A stretch of 64,000 nucleotides of DNA, from NCBI GenBank assembly GCA_965601665.1, contig OZ271833.1:124001-188000 (forward strand), read 5' to 3'. Of this stretch, positions 28,193 through 36,904 are shown one piece after another (the first letter of the stretch is position 1; each line of letters starts with the position of its first letter). The translations under genes and the position numbers were made by a program. The stretch is from JANQNX01 sp965601665. Its GTDB lineage: Bacteria; Pseudomonadota; Gammaproteobacteria; Eutrophobiales; Eutrophobiaceae. The notes under the pieces were generated by a model. The model was not told the origin of the DNA. It was given only the letters and a program-made list of their open reading frames with translations, and did not search any database.

Positions 28193-28999
28193 ATGGTAAC
28201 AAGAGTAGGTGTTTGTGGCGCGGCGGGGCGCATGGGTAAAACAATACTCGAGGTGTGTAACGATACCGATGGTGTGGAAGTTACGGCCGCGATTGAGTAT
28301 AGCGGTTCATCCATGCTGGGAGTGGATGCCGGTGAGCAGGCGGGTATCGGCAAGCTTGGTGTCAGCATTTCCGATGATATCGAGGCCGTTGCCAATGAGG
28401 TTGATGTGATTATCGACTTTACCTTTGCTGATGCGTTTGCTGCTAACCTGCAAAAATGTGTTGCTGCAAACTGCAAGATGGTCGTCGGTACTACCGGGCT
28501 CAGTGAAGCGGACCAGCAAGGCATCAAACAGGCTTCTGAACGGATCGGTATCGTCTTTGCCCCGAATATGAGTATTGGAGTAAATTTGTCGCTCAAGCTG
28601 CTGGAGATGGCAGCCAGTGTCATTGGTGACAGTAGCGATATAGAAATTATCGAGGCGCATCATAACCAGAAAAAAGACGCGCCTTCGGGTACTGCCTTAC
28701 GTATGGGCGAAGTGGTCGCCAATGCGTTAGGCAGGGATTTAAAGGAGTGTGCCGTTTATGGACGTGAGGGTATTACCGGTGTACGTGACAGAAAAACGAT
28801 CGGCTTTGAAACAATACGAGCCGGTGATATCGTCGGTGACCATACTGTGATGTTTGCCATGCCGGGCGAGAGGATCGAAATAACCCACAAGGCGCATTCC
28901 AGGAAAACCTTTGCCAGCGGCGCAGTACGTGCAGCTACGTGGCTGACAGACAAGGGGCATGGCCTGTTTGATATGCAGGATGTGTTAAACTTGAAATAG
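28193..28999 (+). CDS. dapB: 4-hydroxy-tetrahydrodipicolinate reductase DapB
   Basis: Second committed enzyme of the lysine/diaminopimelate route, using NAD(P)H. 268 residues: nucleotide loop GAAGRMGKT near the start, FAPNMSIGVN, and the catalytic segment IEAHHNQKKDAPSGTAL with the key histidine and lysine. The C-terminus has FASGAVRAATWL. Full length. It follows dnaJ, as in many gammaproteobacteria, but the usual carA does not come next; an unrelated membrane protein gene does. Confidence 0.96.
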   Translation: MVTRVGVCGAAGRMGKTILEVCNDTDGVEVTAAIEYSGSSMLGVDAGEQAGIGKLGVSISDDIEAVANEVDVIIDFTFADAFAANLQKCVAANCKMVVGTTGLSEADQQGIKQASERIGIVFAPNMSIGVNLSLKLLEMAASVIGDSSDIEIIEAHHNQKKDAPSGTALRMGEVVANALGRDLKECAVYGREGITGVRDRKTIGFETIRAGDIVGDHTVMFAMPGERIEITHKAHSRKTFASGAVRAATWLTDKGHGLFDMQDVLNLK

Positions 29000-29043
29000 A
29001 TAGCGCTCATGGATTGAGCAGAAATAACACAGGGAGAAAAGTC

Positions 29044-29691
29044 ATGCTGCACTCACGGGTAACGCAACATCTATACCGCAATTCCTATTTAAGCTACGTG
29101 GCAACGGCAGTCGGTGCATTGCTTGTTGTCTGGTTGTTATATCGTGTAGCACCAAGCAACATGCTATTTATCTGGTTTTCACTGTTTCTGTTGTTAACCG
29201 TTGCAAGATGTGTGTTGACCTTTTTTTATCAGAAGCAACGAACCAGCAAAAATTGTGAACGATGGTTAAGCCTGTTTCTGGTGGGCGCCTTTATCTCCGG
29301 ATTGTTCTGGGGGGTGACCGGTTTTCTACTGATTCCTTCGCACTCTTTACCCTTGATAGATTCTGTTATGTATCACGGCATGTTGCTGTTATTCATTGGC
29401 GTGTTGATCGCAGCATCGGTTATCACCTACTCAGTCAGTCGCAGTGCCTATTTCTGTTTCGCGCTGCCAGCGGTAGTGCCGCAATGCCTGATGCTGGTCT
29501 ACAAGGGTGATAACTATCACTCTTTTCTTGGGGGATTCATGCTTGCATATGCGCTGGTCGTGTTTGTCGTATCGATATACGTCAATCGAATGTTGTTGCT
29601 AAGTCTCGCAACACAGGAAGAAAATGAATATCTGAAACACACTATCAGGGCAAACGGTATTGATATCAGCCTGCCGTCAACCGGGGGTTAG
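29044..29691 (+). CDS. Membrane protein of unknown function, about six transmembrane segments
   Basis: 215 residues, largely hydrophobic, with about six predicted membrane spans (AVGALLVVWLLY, MLFIWFSLFLLLTV, WLSLFLVGAFISG, GMLLLFIGVLIAA, AYFCFALPAVVP, LAYALVVFVVSI). The layout resembles the membrane sensor portion that precedes GGDEF domains in some c-di-GMP enzymes, but only about 30 soluble residues follow, so no enzymatic domain is present. The ATG chosen has AGGGAG at good spacing; an in-frame start ten codons earlier lacks one. It converges on aceK with 2 bases between stops. No function assigned. Confidence 0.65.
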   Translation: MLHSRVTQHLYRNSYLSYVATAVGALLVVWLLYRVAPSNMLFIWFSLFLLLTVARCVLTFFYQKQRTSKNCERWLSLFLVGAFISGLFWGVTGFLLIPSHSLPLIDSVMYHGMLLLFIGVLIAASVITYSVSRSAYFCFALPAVVPQCLMLVYKGDNYHSFLGGFMLAYALVVFVVSIYVNRMLLLSLATQEENEYLKHTIRANGIDISLPSTGG

Positions 29692-29693
29692 CA

Positions 29694-31424
29694 CTACTCG
29701 GTATAGCGACCGATCGTCGTCGTCGACGTGTAAGGCACGACCAGTGAAACCTGGCCGCGTTCATGCTGGCCCTGTATCTGGCGCCAGAATTCTGCGGTTA
29801 ACAGGTCAGCATGGTATTTCATAAATTCCTCTTTCAATGTGTCATTCATTGACAGGAAGCGAATGAATTCCTCGGGAAAAATATCGTTTTCGGAAACGTA
29901 GTACCATGTGTCCGCCAGCATTTCGTCCTGGTAATCATCGGCAACCGGTATATCGCGAAAATTACAGTCGCTCACCAGTGTTACTTCATCATAATCATAG
30001 AAAATGACGCGTTTATGGGCGGTGACACCAAAATTTTTAAGCAGTAAGTCACCGGTAAAAATATTGGTTTGCGCAAGATCCTTGATGCATTGCCCATAAT
30101 CGATAATCGCAAAGGCAGCGTCTTCCTCGGATACCTCATTAATATACAGATTTAATGGTCTGACACGTCGCTCAACGTAAACACGTTCAAATAACAGGTC
30201 GTTTCCTTCGCGTCGGACACTCTCTGCTGCGTTTTCCAGAAGATCGTTACGAAGGATTCTCGAGAAACGCGCATAGGGAAACTCAAGATTGTGGAATTCC
30301 TGCGTATCAATCAGTCGCCCGGCCCGGTCATGCTTGGATACCAGCTTGTATTTATCAATCACTTCATCACGGCTAATGGTTTTTGGGTAGCCAAACTTGT
30401 CACGGATAACCTTGAATACGAGGTTATAAGAAGGCAGCGTAAATACGATCATGACCAGTCCGGTATCGCCCTCGGCGTGAATAAACTGGTCCCAGGTTTT
30501 TTCGAGGTGGCGGTTGAAGATACGATGTCGTTCCGTCTTTCCCTGTCTTAACCTGCCAAGGACTGTATACAGTTCATCGATCGGCTTGCGCGGCAGTATT
30601 GATTTTAGAAAGTGCACAGCACCAATCACCGAGTTTGGGTCGGCAAAGTAATAAGAACGGGTATAGCCAAAAATGATGCTGATTTCATTCTCGGTCAAAA
30701 ATGTGGCATCGACCTCTATTCCATCTGTTTCATTCTTGAACGCGATCACGATCGGTGCTTCGCTATTGTTCAGGATCAATTTTCCTACCAGATAGGCCCT
30801 GGCGGCCTGATAGAAAAACGAATCGATGAATTCAAACCGAATGTAATCGTAATCAGCAGGGAAGTGGCTTTCAGCATGCGCTTCGATCAGGTTTGCGATC
30901 TTTTCAGCGTTTGCTGTTAAGTCGTTATAGGGAACACGAAAGGAAAAATCATCCAGGATGGTTTCAAAGATCTTTTGCAGCGATATCCAGTATGGATAGC
31001 GTCGAATATTAAGTCCGAGGATCAAATGCATGTCGTCAGAAGGGCCTGACGACACAAACTCTATCTGTTCATTACTGCCACGGGTACCGAATATGCGTCT
31101 CGTTGTCGAATTAAAGAACGTTTTGATAAAATCGTTGTCGGGGACTTCGTTCAGTCGTTCGCCAAAGTATTCCCTTACTTCATACCAGAGTTTCTCATCC
31201 TTAACCCTTTCCTGTAGCAGGTTATGCAATCGCAACACAACTCGCCGTACCGACTTCTCGTACAAATCGAGGCGTTCGTTGATATCCTCCTGGTGTCCCT
31301 TCCAGTCTCGCTGTTCGAAGCGCGTGCGCGCGCGGCGCGTAATGCGGTGAAAGTAATTGTTATAACGAATAAACCCGTCATAGACGATCTGCGAACACTC
31401 CGCGATCCTCTCCTTGTCGGACAT
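29694..31424 (-). CDS. aceK: Isocitrate dehydrogenase kinase/phosphatase AceK
   Basis: Bifunctional enzyme that phosphorylates (inactivates) and dephosphorylates isocitrate dehydrogenase, steering isocitrate to the glyoxylate route. 576 residues, close to the E. coli length (578). Family stretches visible are VSSGPSDDMHLILGLN, RIFGTRGSNEQIEFV and VIFYDYDEVTLVSDCNFRDI (DYDE metal site). I take the ATG 25 bases after icd; a TTG 14 codons earlier would overlap the icd end. The gene usually lies in aceBAK; here it directly follows its substrate's gene on the same strand. Confidence 0.93.
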   Translation of the reverse strand: MSDKERIAECSQIVYDGFIRYNNYFHRITRRARTRFEQRDWKGHQEDINERLDLYEKSVRRVVLRLHNLLQERVKDEKLWYEVREYFGERLNEVPDNDFIKTFFNSTTRRIFGTRGSNEQIEFVSSGPSDDMHLILGLNIRRYPYWISLQKIFETILDDFSFRVPYNDLTANAEKIANLIEAHAESHFPADYDYIRFEFIDSFFYQAARAYLVGKLILNNSEAPIVIAFKNETDGIEVDATFLTENEISIIFGYTRSYYFADPNSVIGAVHFLKSILPRKPIDELYTVLGRLRQGKTERHRIFNRHLEKTWDQFIHAEGDTGLVMIVFTLPSYNLVFKVIRDKFGYPKTISRDEVIDKYKLVSKHDRAGRLIDTQEFHNLEFPYARFSRILRNDLLENAAESVRREGNDLLFERVYVERRVRPLNLYINEVSEEDAAFAIIDYGQCIKDLAQTNIFTGDLLLKNFGVTAHKRVIFYDYDEVTLVSDCNFRDIPVADDYQDEMLADTWYYVSENDIFPEEFIRFLSMNDTLKEEFMKYHADLLTAEFWRQIQGQHERGQVSLVVPYTSTTTIGRYTE

Positions 31425-31449
31425 GACGCTGCTGTCAGCGTCCGTTTTG

Positions 31450-32745
31450 TCAATCGAGGTTTTCAATCAGCGCACTGGCAAACTCGCTACATTTCACTTC
31501 TGTAGCTCCATCCATGAGGCGGGCGAAGTCATACGTTACTACTTTCTGGGCAATGGTTTTATCCATGGCATTGATGACCATATCTGCTGCCTCGGTCCAG
31601 CCAAGATAGCGCAGCATCATTTCACCGGACAGCAATAACGACCCCGGGTTGACCTTATCCAGGCCAGCATATTTAGGCGCGGTACCATGCGTGGCCTCAA
31701 AAATCGCATGGCCGGTGTCATAGTTTATGTTACCACCGGGTGCAATGCCGATACCGCCGACCTGGGCTGCGAGGGCGTCGGACAGGTAATCACCGTTCAG
31801 GTTCATGGTAGCGATAACGTCGAATTCTTTCGGTCTGGTCAGCACCTGTTGCAGCGTAATGTCTGCAATGGCGTCCTTAATCAAAATCTTGCCGTCCTGC
31901 ATGGCCTTGTCCATTTCATCCTGTGCGGCCTTGGTGCCATCTTTCGCCCGAGTGCGTTCCCAGATGTCCCAGCTATAGGTGTTATCGGGAAACTCCTGCT
32001 CGGCCAGTTCATACCCCCAGTTGCGAAATGCCCCCTCGGTAAACTTCATGATGTTGCCTTTGTGGACGAAGGTGACGCTTTTACGATTATTTTGAATGGC
32101 GTACTTAATCGCAGCGCGTACGAGTCGCTGTGTACCTTCGGCTGAAACCGGTTTGATACCAATACCGCAATTGTCGGGGAAACGAATCTTTCGATAGTAG
32201 TTGGGAAATGCGTCTTTCAGTGCTTCCAGGAACTTCTCATTTTCTTCCGAGCCTGCCTCAAATTCAATGCCGGCGTAAATGTCTTCCGTGTTTTCACGGA
32301 AAATCACCATATCTACCTGATCCGGTTTTTTAACCGGTGATGGCACACCCTTGAACCAGCGCACGGGGCGCAGGCAAACATAGAGATCCAGGATTTGCCT
32401 GAGTGCGACGTTCAATGAACGAATGCCGCCACCGATAGGGGTGGTTAGCGGCCCCTTGATCGCAACCAGGAATTCGCGGCAGGTCTCTATGGTTTCGTCA
32501 GGCAGCCACTTGCCGGTCAACTGGTTGGCCTTCTCGCCGGCATAGACTTCCAGCCACTTGATTTCTTTTTTGCCAGCATAGGCCTTCTCAACTGCGGCAT
32601 CGATGACGCGTTGTGATGCCTTCCAGACATCCGGGCCGATACCGTCGCCTTCAATGAATGGAATAACCGGTTTATCCGGTACTTTGAGTTCGCCGTTTCG
32701 GATTGAAATTTTTTTACCGCCTGCTGGCGCTTTTTGAGCTGTCAC
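31450..32745 (-). CDS. icd: Isocitrate dehydrogenase, NADP-type
   Basis: Oxidatively decarboxylates isocitrate to 2-oxoglutarate in the TCA cycle. 431 residues with the IEGDGIGPDVW start, substrate loop TTPIGGGIRSLNVALRQ (S110 is the residue equivalent to the AceK phosphorylation site), RPVRWFKGVPSPVKKPD, FRENTEDIYAGIE, and the ATHGTAPKYAG motif. Homodimeric bacterial type similar to E. coli Icd. Start is GTG with AGGGAG ten bases ahead. Adjacent aceK supports reversible phosphorylation control. Confidence 0.95.
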   Translation of the reverse strand: MTAQKAPAGGKKISIRNGELKVPDKPVIPFIEGDGIGPDVWKASQRVIDAAVEKAYAGKKEIKWLEVYAGEKANQLTGKWLPDETIETCREFLVAIKGPLTTPIGGGIRSLNVALRQILDLYVCLRPVRWFKGVPSPVKKPDQVDMVIFRENTEDIYAGIEFEAGSEENEKFLEALKDAFPNYYRKIRFPDNCGIGIKPVSAEGTQRLVRAAIKYAIQNNRKSVTFVHKGNIMKFTEGAFRNWGYELAEQEFPDNTYSWDIWERTRAKDGTKAAQDEMDKAMQDGKILIKDAIADITLQQVLTRPKEFDVIATMNLNGDYLSDALAAQVGGIGIAPGGNINYDTGHAIFEATHGTAPKYAGLDKVNPGSLLLSGEMMLRYLGWTEAADMVINAMDKTIAQKVVTYDFARLMDGATEVKCSEFASALIENLD

Positions 32746-32861
32746 CAGTCATTTCTCCCTGTAGTATCGTTTACAATATTGCCAGTTTAGCTGTTATACG
32801 TGATGACAAAAAGGGGCTATATCTATTTGACATCGCGACCGATATTCACTAGTTTTGTGCG

Positions 32862-32911
32862 TGCGCCGATTTGAAATCAGCTTGCGGGCGCAATAAAAAT
32901 ACCGCTAAAGA
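32862..32911 (+). promoter_or_regulatory. Candidate SAM-II-like riboswitch motif upstream of metZ
   Basis: A perfect 6-bp stem TGCGCC (32862-32867) / GGCGCA (32887-32892) encloses a loop that starts GATTTG and ends GCTTGC-G. It is followed by ATAAA and then CGCTAAAGA (32903-32911). These conserved words, in this order, are those of SAM-II (SAM-alpha) aptamers, which typically control methionine genes such as metA and metZ. Against it: I cannot find the expected pseudoknot pairing between the loop and the 3' tail, and GATTTGAAATC can also form its own small hairpin. Position before metZ is the best support. Confidence 0.35.
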
Positions 32912-32914
32912 GAC

Positions 32915-33097
32915 AACCTGCTTTAGCTAAGCTGAGAGCGGGTTATCTCCAGGGAAGTAGAGAATGTCTGGAACACATTCTCGAAGGCAGGACGCCTGGA
33001 GCGACTTTCAAAATACACCCCACTCTCTTCTTGGCATCACATCGTCGGGCTGACTCTTGAAAAAAATTGTGTACGTGATAACCGGGAACAATTCCCG
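32915..33097 (+). promoter_or_regulatory. Structured 5' leader of metZ
   Basis: The 366 bases before metZ hold no gene but several strong pairings: AACCTGCT/AGCGGGTT (32915-32922 / 32937-32944, one G-U), CTCCAGG/CCTGGAG (32947-32953 / 32995-33001) enclosing GAGAATGT/ACATTCTC (32960-32967 / 32975-32982), and CGGGAA/TTCCCG (33083-33088 / 33092-33097) just before the ribosome site GAGAGGA. No T-run follows any stem, so control of translation or RNA stability is likelier than termination. I do not recognise it as a named class. Confidence 0.5.
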
Positions 33098-33111
33098 CAT
33101 GAGAGGACGCC

Positions 33112-34311
33112 ATGACAAATGACAAAAAGCCCGACTACGGACTGAATACCCTGGCAGTCCGTGCCGGACAGCAAAGAACACCCGAAAATGAACACGGTGA
33201 ACCGATATTCACCACGTCCAGTTTCGTGTTCGACAATGCCGCACAGGCCGCGGCGCGCTTCAAGGGCGACGAAGACGGCAATATTTATTCCCGTTTTACC
33301 AACCCGACGGTGCGAACGTTCGAGCAACGGCTGGCGGCAATGGAAGGGGGCGAGCGCTGCATCGGCACCTCTTCGGGTATGAGTGCGATCCTGTGCACGG
33401 TCATGGGATTGCTCGGCAGCGGCGATCACATTGTTTCGTCAAACAGTATCTTTGGCACCACGGTCAACCTGTTTGCCAATATCATTCCGAAATTTGGTAT
33501 TGAGACCAGTTTTGTAGAAATGACTGACTATTCAGCGTGGGAAGCCGCCATTACGCCATCGACCCGCCTGTTCTTTCTTGAAACCCCGTCGAATCCGCTG
33601 ACGCGCATTGCAGACATCAGGAAGTTGGCCGAGCTTGCCCATGCCAATGACGTGCTGCTGGTTGTCGACAATTGCTTCTGTACCCCGGCGCTGCAGCTGC
33701 CGCTGGCGCTGGGCGCAGATATCATCATTCACTCTGCCACCAAGTACCTGGATGGCCAGGGCCGCTGTCTGGGCGGTGCGATAGTGGGCCCCGAAGCGAT
33801 ACTGGGCGAAGATATTTTCGGCTTCCTGCGTTCCGGCGGCGCCAGCATGAGCCCGTTTAATGCCTGGGTTTTCCTCAAGGGACTGGAGACGCTGTCCATT
33901 AGAATGCAGGCGCATTGTCACAATGCTGCACAAATTGCTGATTGGCTGGATAGTCAAAATTCTGTCGAAAGAGTGTACTACCCAGGGTTGGCCTCACATG
34001 AGCAACATGCACTTTCCTGCCAGCAGCAGCAGGGACACGGCGGCATTGTCAGCTTTGAAATCAAGGGTGGTCAGGAACAGGCATGGCAGTTGATTGATAC
34101 AGTAGATATATTTTCCATCACTGCCAACCTTGGTGATACCAAGAGCACGATTACCCATCCGGCGACCACGACACACAATCGACTGACCGATGAGCAGCGT
34201 GAAGCATTTGGTATTCGCCCGAACCTGGTTCGCTTGTCGATTGGTCTCGAGGACACGGCCGACCTGATTGATGCGCTCGATTCAGCCCTTGGCCGTTTCA
34301 CAAAAATTTGA
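33112..34311 (+). CDS. metZ: O-succinylhomoserine sulfhydrylase MetZ
   Basis: PLP enzyme making homocysteine from O-succinylhomoserine and sulfide, the direct-sulfhydrylation route to methionine. 399 residues of the Cys/Met metabolism fold: YSRFTNPTVRTFEQRLAAME, LFFLETPSNP, the PLP lysine K211 in HSATKYLDGQGR, and TLGDTKS-like NLGDTKSTITHP. The KYLDGQGR version is typical of MetZ more than of cystathionine synthases. Good ribosome site. A long structured leader precedes it and a terminator follows about 125 bases after the stop. Confidence 0.9.
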   Translation: MTNDKKPDYGLNTLAVRAGQQRTPENEHGEPIFTTSSFVFDNAAQAAARFKGDEDGNIYSRFTNPTVRTFEQRLAAMEGGERCIGTSSGMSAILCTVMGLLGSGDHIVSSNSIFGTTVNLFANIIPKFGIETSFVEMTDYSAWEAAITPSTRLFFLETPSNPLTRIADIRKLAELAHANDVLLVVDNCFCTPALQLPLALGADIIIHSATKYLDGQGRCLGGAIVGPEAILGEDIFGFLRSGGASMSPFNAWVFLKGLETLSIRMQAHCHNAAQIADWLDSQNSVERVYYPGLASHEQHALSCQQQQGHGGIVSFEIKGGQEQAWQLIDTVDIFSITANLGDTKSTITHPATTTHNRLTDEQREAFGIRPNLVRLSIGLEDTADLIDALDSALGRFTKI

Positions 34312-34427
34312 CATAAAATTGACTAAAGTTCATAGATGTAGAAATTGTCGAAGGTTTTACCTAGACTATTAACTTTTAGGCAATGTAGTATTTCGCTACA
34401 GTCTGTCGTATTGCCGAGCGTAATTCT

Positions 34428-34464
34428 TATAATGGCACACCTAGCTGCACCGGTGTGTTTTTTT
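34428..34464 (+). terminator. Intrinsic terminator after metZ, overlapping a perfect TATAAT box
   Basis: CACACC (34436-34441) and GGTGTG (34452-34457) form a 6-bp stem followed by seven T, a good terminator for metZ. Immediately before it TATAAT (34428-34433) is a perfect -10 element but has no convincing -35. If the -10 is used, the hairpin would lie at the very start of the sgaA transcript. Confidence 0.6.
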
Positions 34465-34526
34465 CGTACATATAAAAAAAGATATTAAGTACGGACACAC
34501 AAATTCTCTGAACGAATTTCTGTAAG

Positions 34527-34545
34527 CAAGCAAATGCTTGTTTTT
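34527..34545 (+). terminator. Small terminator-like hairpin in the sgaA leader
   Basis: CAAGC (34527-34531) pairs with GCTTG (34536-34540), loop AAAT, then TTTTT and a further T-rich stretch. It lies about 50 bases before the sgaA start. Short stem, so it is a weak terminator or attenuator at best. Confidence 0.35.
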
Positions 34546-34591
34546 GTTGTTTTTTACTTTTTTTATTAACTTAACATAGAGGTAGTTAGCT

Positions 34592-35773
34592 ATGCCCGGA
34601 CGTAATTTTCTATTTATCCCTGGCCCGACCAATATACCGCGCCGCATTCAGAATGCGATGAACGTCGAGCAGGAAGACATGCGCGCAATGGATCTGCCGG
34701 AATTCACAAAGCCCCTGTATGAAGACATGAAAAAGGTCTTCAAGATGGATGATGGTCGCGTATTTATTTTTCCTGCGTCCGGCACCGGTGGCTGGGAATC
34801 TGCCATTGCCAACACCCTGAGTCCGGGCGACAAGGTCTTGATGTCTGGTTTTGGTCATTTCTCCAACCTCTGGATTGATATGAACCAGCGCTGGGGTCTG
34901 GATGTACAGGCGCTGGAAGTAGAGTGGGGCGAAGGTGTACCGGTAGAAAAGTACGCCGAAATCCTTGCGGCTGACAAGAATCATGAAATCAAGGCTGTTT
35001 TTGCCACCCAGAATGAAACTGCTACCGGCGTCGCTTCTGATATCGCTGGCGTCCGCAAGGCGTTGGACGCGTGCAACCACCCGGCATTGTTATTTGTCGA
35101 CGGTGTGAGTTCTGTTGCTTCTATCGATTTTCGTATGGCGGAATGGGGCGTTGATGTCTGTGTGTCCGGTTCCCAGAAAGGGTTCATGCTGCCGACAGGT
35201 CTCGGCATTTGTGCAGTTAGCGACAAAGCCCTTGCCGCCCACGCCGATTCAAAATTACCCAAAACCTTTTTCGACTGGGCCGACCAGATAAAAACCAATG
35301 ATAATGGCTTCTTCCCGTATACCCCGCCAATGAACCTGCTGCGAGGCCTGCGTGAGTCACTTAACATGATTTTTGAAGAAGGTCTGGAAAATGTCTTCGC
35401 ACGTCACAACCGTATGGCGAATGCGGTTCGAGCCGCAGTCAGTGCGTGGGGTATGGAGCCGATCGCGAAAGAAGAAAAGTGGTATTCCGACACCGTTACC
35501 GCGGTAAAGGTCCCTGAAGGGTTTGATGGTAACGAAGTGGTGCGTCACGGTTACAAGTATTACAACCTGGCCCTGTCTATCAGCCTGGCCAAGATTGCGG
35601 GTCAGGCATTTCGAATTGGTCACCTGGGTGACATGAATGAACTCATGGTACTGACGCCACTCAACGGTGCTGAAATGGCAATGAAAGACCTTGGCTACCC
35701 GATTGAACTGGGTAGTGGTGTTGCTGCAGCACAGGAATACCTGCGTTCAACCAAGCAGGATCGCATGGCATAA
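34592..35773 (+). CDS. sgaA: Serine-glyoxylate aminotransferase
   Basis: PLP enzyme that moves the amino group of serine to glyoxylate, giving hydroxypyruvate and glycine, the entry step of the serine cycle. 393 residues of the class V aminotransferase family: FIPGPTNIPRRIQNAMN at the start, ASGTGGWESAIANTLSPGD, and PLP lysine K196 in GSQKGFMLPTG. Methylotroph SgaA proteins share these features. AGAGG precedes the ATG at normal spacing. First gene of a six-gene serine-cycle cluster, followed by a strong terminator. Confidence 0.93.
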   Translation: MPGRNFLFIPGPTNIPRRIQNAMNVEQEDMRAMDLPEFTKPLYEDMKKVFKMDDGRVFIFPASGTGGWESAIANTLSPGDKVLMSGFGHFSNLWIDMNQRWGLDVQALEVEWGEGVPVEKYAEILAADKNHEIKAVFATQNETATGVASDIAGVRKALDACNHPALLFVDGVSSVASIDFRMAEWGVDVCVSGSQKGFMLPTGLGICAVSDKALAAHADSKLPKTFFDWADQIKTNDNGFFPYTPPMNLLRGLRESLNMIFEEGLENVFARHNRMANAVRAAVSAWGMEPIAKEEKWYSDTVTAVKVPEGFDGNEVVRHGYKYYNLALSISLAKIAGQAFRIGHLGDMNELMVLTPLNGAEMAMKDLGYPIELGSGVAAAQEYLRSTKQDRMA

Positions 35774-35784
35774 CAAGCAACTTA

Positions 35785-35814
35785 AAAAAGAGACGCGCTT
35801 CGGCGCGTCTTTTT
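35785..35814 (+). terminator. Strong terminator between sgaA and mcl
   Basis: AGACGCGC (35791-35798), TTCG tetraloop, GCGCGTCT (35803-35810), flanked by six A before and T after, so the stem extends into A-T pairs. This is a textbook intrinsic terminator in the middle of a functional gene cluster. It implies separate dosage or a separate promoter for mcl-mtkAB-hprA-ppc. Confidence 0.9.
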
Positions 35815-35841
35815 AATTACAAAAATAGAGGGCAGAATCTT

Positions 35842-36792
35842 ATGAGTTTTACGCAATATACGCAGGCTCGCGCGCGTATACAGCGCAGTGAGCTGGCAGT
35901 ACCCGGGTCTAATCCAGGCATGTTTGAAAAGGCGGCCAAAAGTAACGCCGACTACGTATTTCTTGATGTTGAAGATGCGGTGGTACCTGATGATAAGCCG
36001 CAGGCGCGCAAGAATATCATCGAAGCGTTGAACGATATCGACTGGGGTGACAAGACCATGTCGGTTCGTATCAACGGACTGGATACGCATTATATGTATC
36101 GCGACGTTGTCGACATCCTGGAGCAGGCTGGCGATAACCTCGACACCATACTTATTCCGAAGGTAGGTACCGCAGCCGATGTTTATGCGATCGATATGCT
36201 GGTTACCCAGATCGAAGAGGCCATGGGTTTAAAGAAAAAAATCGGCCTTGAGTGCCTGATTGAAACCGCACTGGGCGGGGTCAATGTCTTCGAAATAGCG
36301 CAGGCCAGCCCAAGGCTGGAAGCATTTCACTTTGGTGTTGCCGACTACGCGGCCAGCATGCGTTCCCGCACCTCGGTCATCGGTGGCCTGGTTGAAGAAT
36401 ACAACTGCGAGGGTGCAATCAATGACCAATGGCACTACGCCCAGAGCCAGATGATTCACGCCTGCCGTGCATTTGGCCTGCGTGCGATTGACGGTCCGTT
36501 CGGTGATTTCAGCGATCCAGAGGCCTTCAAGGCTGCCGCGCGCCGCGTGGCCGTGCTTGGTTACGAGGGTAAATGGGCCATCCACCCGTCGCAGATCGAC
36601 CTTGCCAATGAAATCATGTCACCACCTGAAGCGGAGGTGACCCGCGCGCGTCGTGTGCTTGAGGCGTTGGAAGAAGCGGCCAAGCAGGGTAAAGGCGCCG
36701 CTCAGCTGGACGGCAAAATGATTGATATTGCTTCAGAGCGCATGGCTCGCAATATCGTCGAACAGGCCGATGCCATTGCTGCCAAGCGCTAA
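35842..36792 (+). CDS. mcl: Malyl-CoA lyase (CitE family)
   Basis: Cleaves L-malyl-CoA to acetyl-CoA and glyoxylate in the last step of the serine cycle. 316 residues of the CitE/HpcH fold: RSELAVPGSNPGMFEKA, DYVFLDVEDAVVPDDK (metal/substrate acid), KKKIGLECLIETALGGVNVF, and GKWAIHPSQIDLANE, typical of Mcl more than citrate lyase. A related activity on beta-methylmalyl-CoA is possible. The downstream malate-CoA ligase genes give its substrate, which supports this assignment. Preceded by a terminator and AGAGGG ribosome site. Confidence 0.92.
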   Translation: MSFTQYTQARARIQRSELAVPGSNPGMFEKAAKSNADYVFLDVEDAVVPDDKPQARKNIIEALNDIDWGDKTMSVRINGLDTHYMYRDVVDILEQAGDNLDTILIPKVGTAADVYAIDMLVTQIEEAMGLKKKIGLECLIETALGGVNVFEIAQASPRLEAFHFGVADYAASMRSRTSVIGGLVEEYNCEGAINDQWHYAQSQMIHACRAFGLRAIDGPFGDFSDPEAFKAAARRVAVLGYEGKWAIHPSQIDLANEIMSPPEAEVTRARRVLEALEEAAKQGKGAAQLDGKMIDIASERMARNIVEQADAIAAKR

Positions 36793-36904
36793 ACAAGTAA
36801 ACAAATCAGTACCAACGGGGAGACTAATCGATACGCAGTGGTAGTTTGTTCGTGTTGTCGTTTCCCTACTAATTTAATCATTATTTTTTGGGAGGATATG
36901 TCGT

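Noticed and set aside
29044..29691. Membrane protein as an intact GGDEF enzyme
   Set aside because: The membrane part looks similar, but only a short tail follows and there is no GGDEF or EAL domain.
32915..33001. Resemblance of the metZ leader to TPP (GCTGAGAG, AGGGAAG) and glycine riboswitches
   Set aside because: Words occur in the wrong order and the diagnostic cores are missing; pairing pattern differs.
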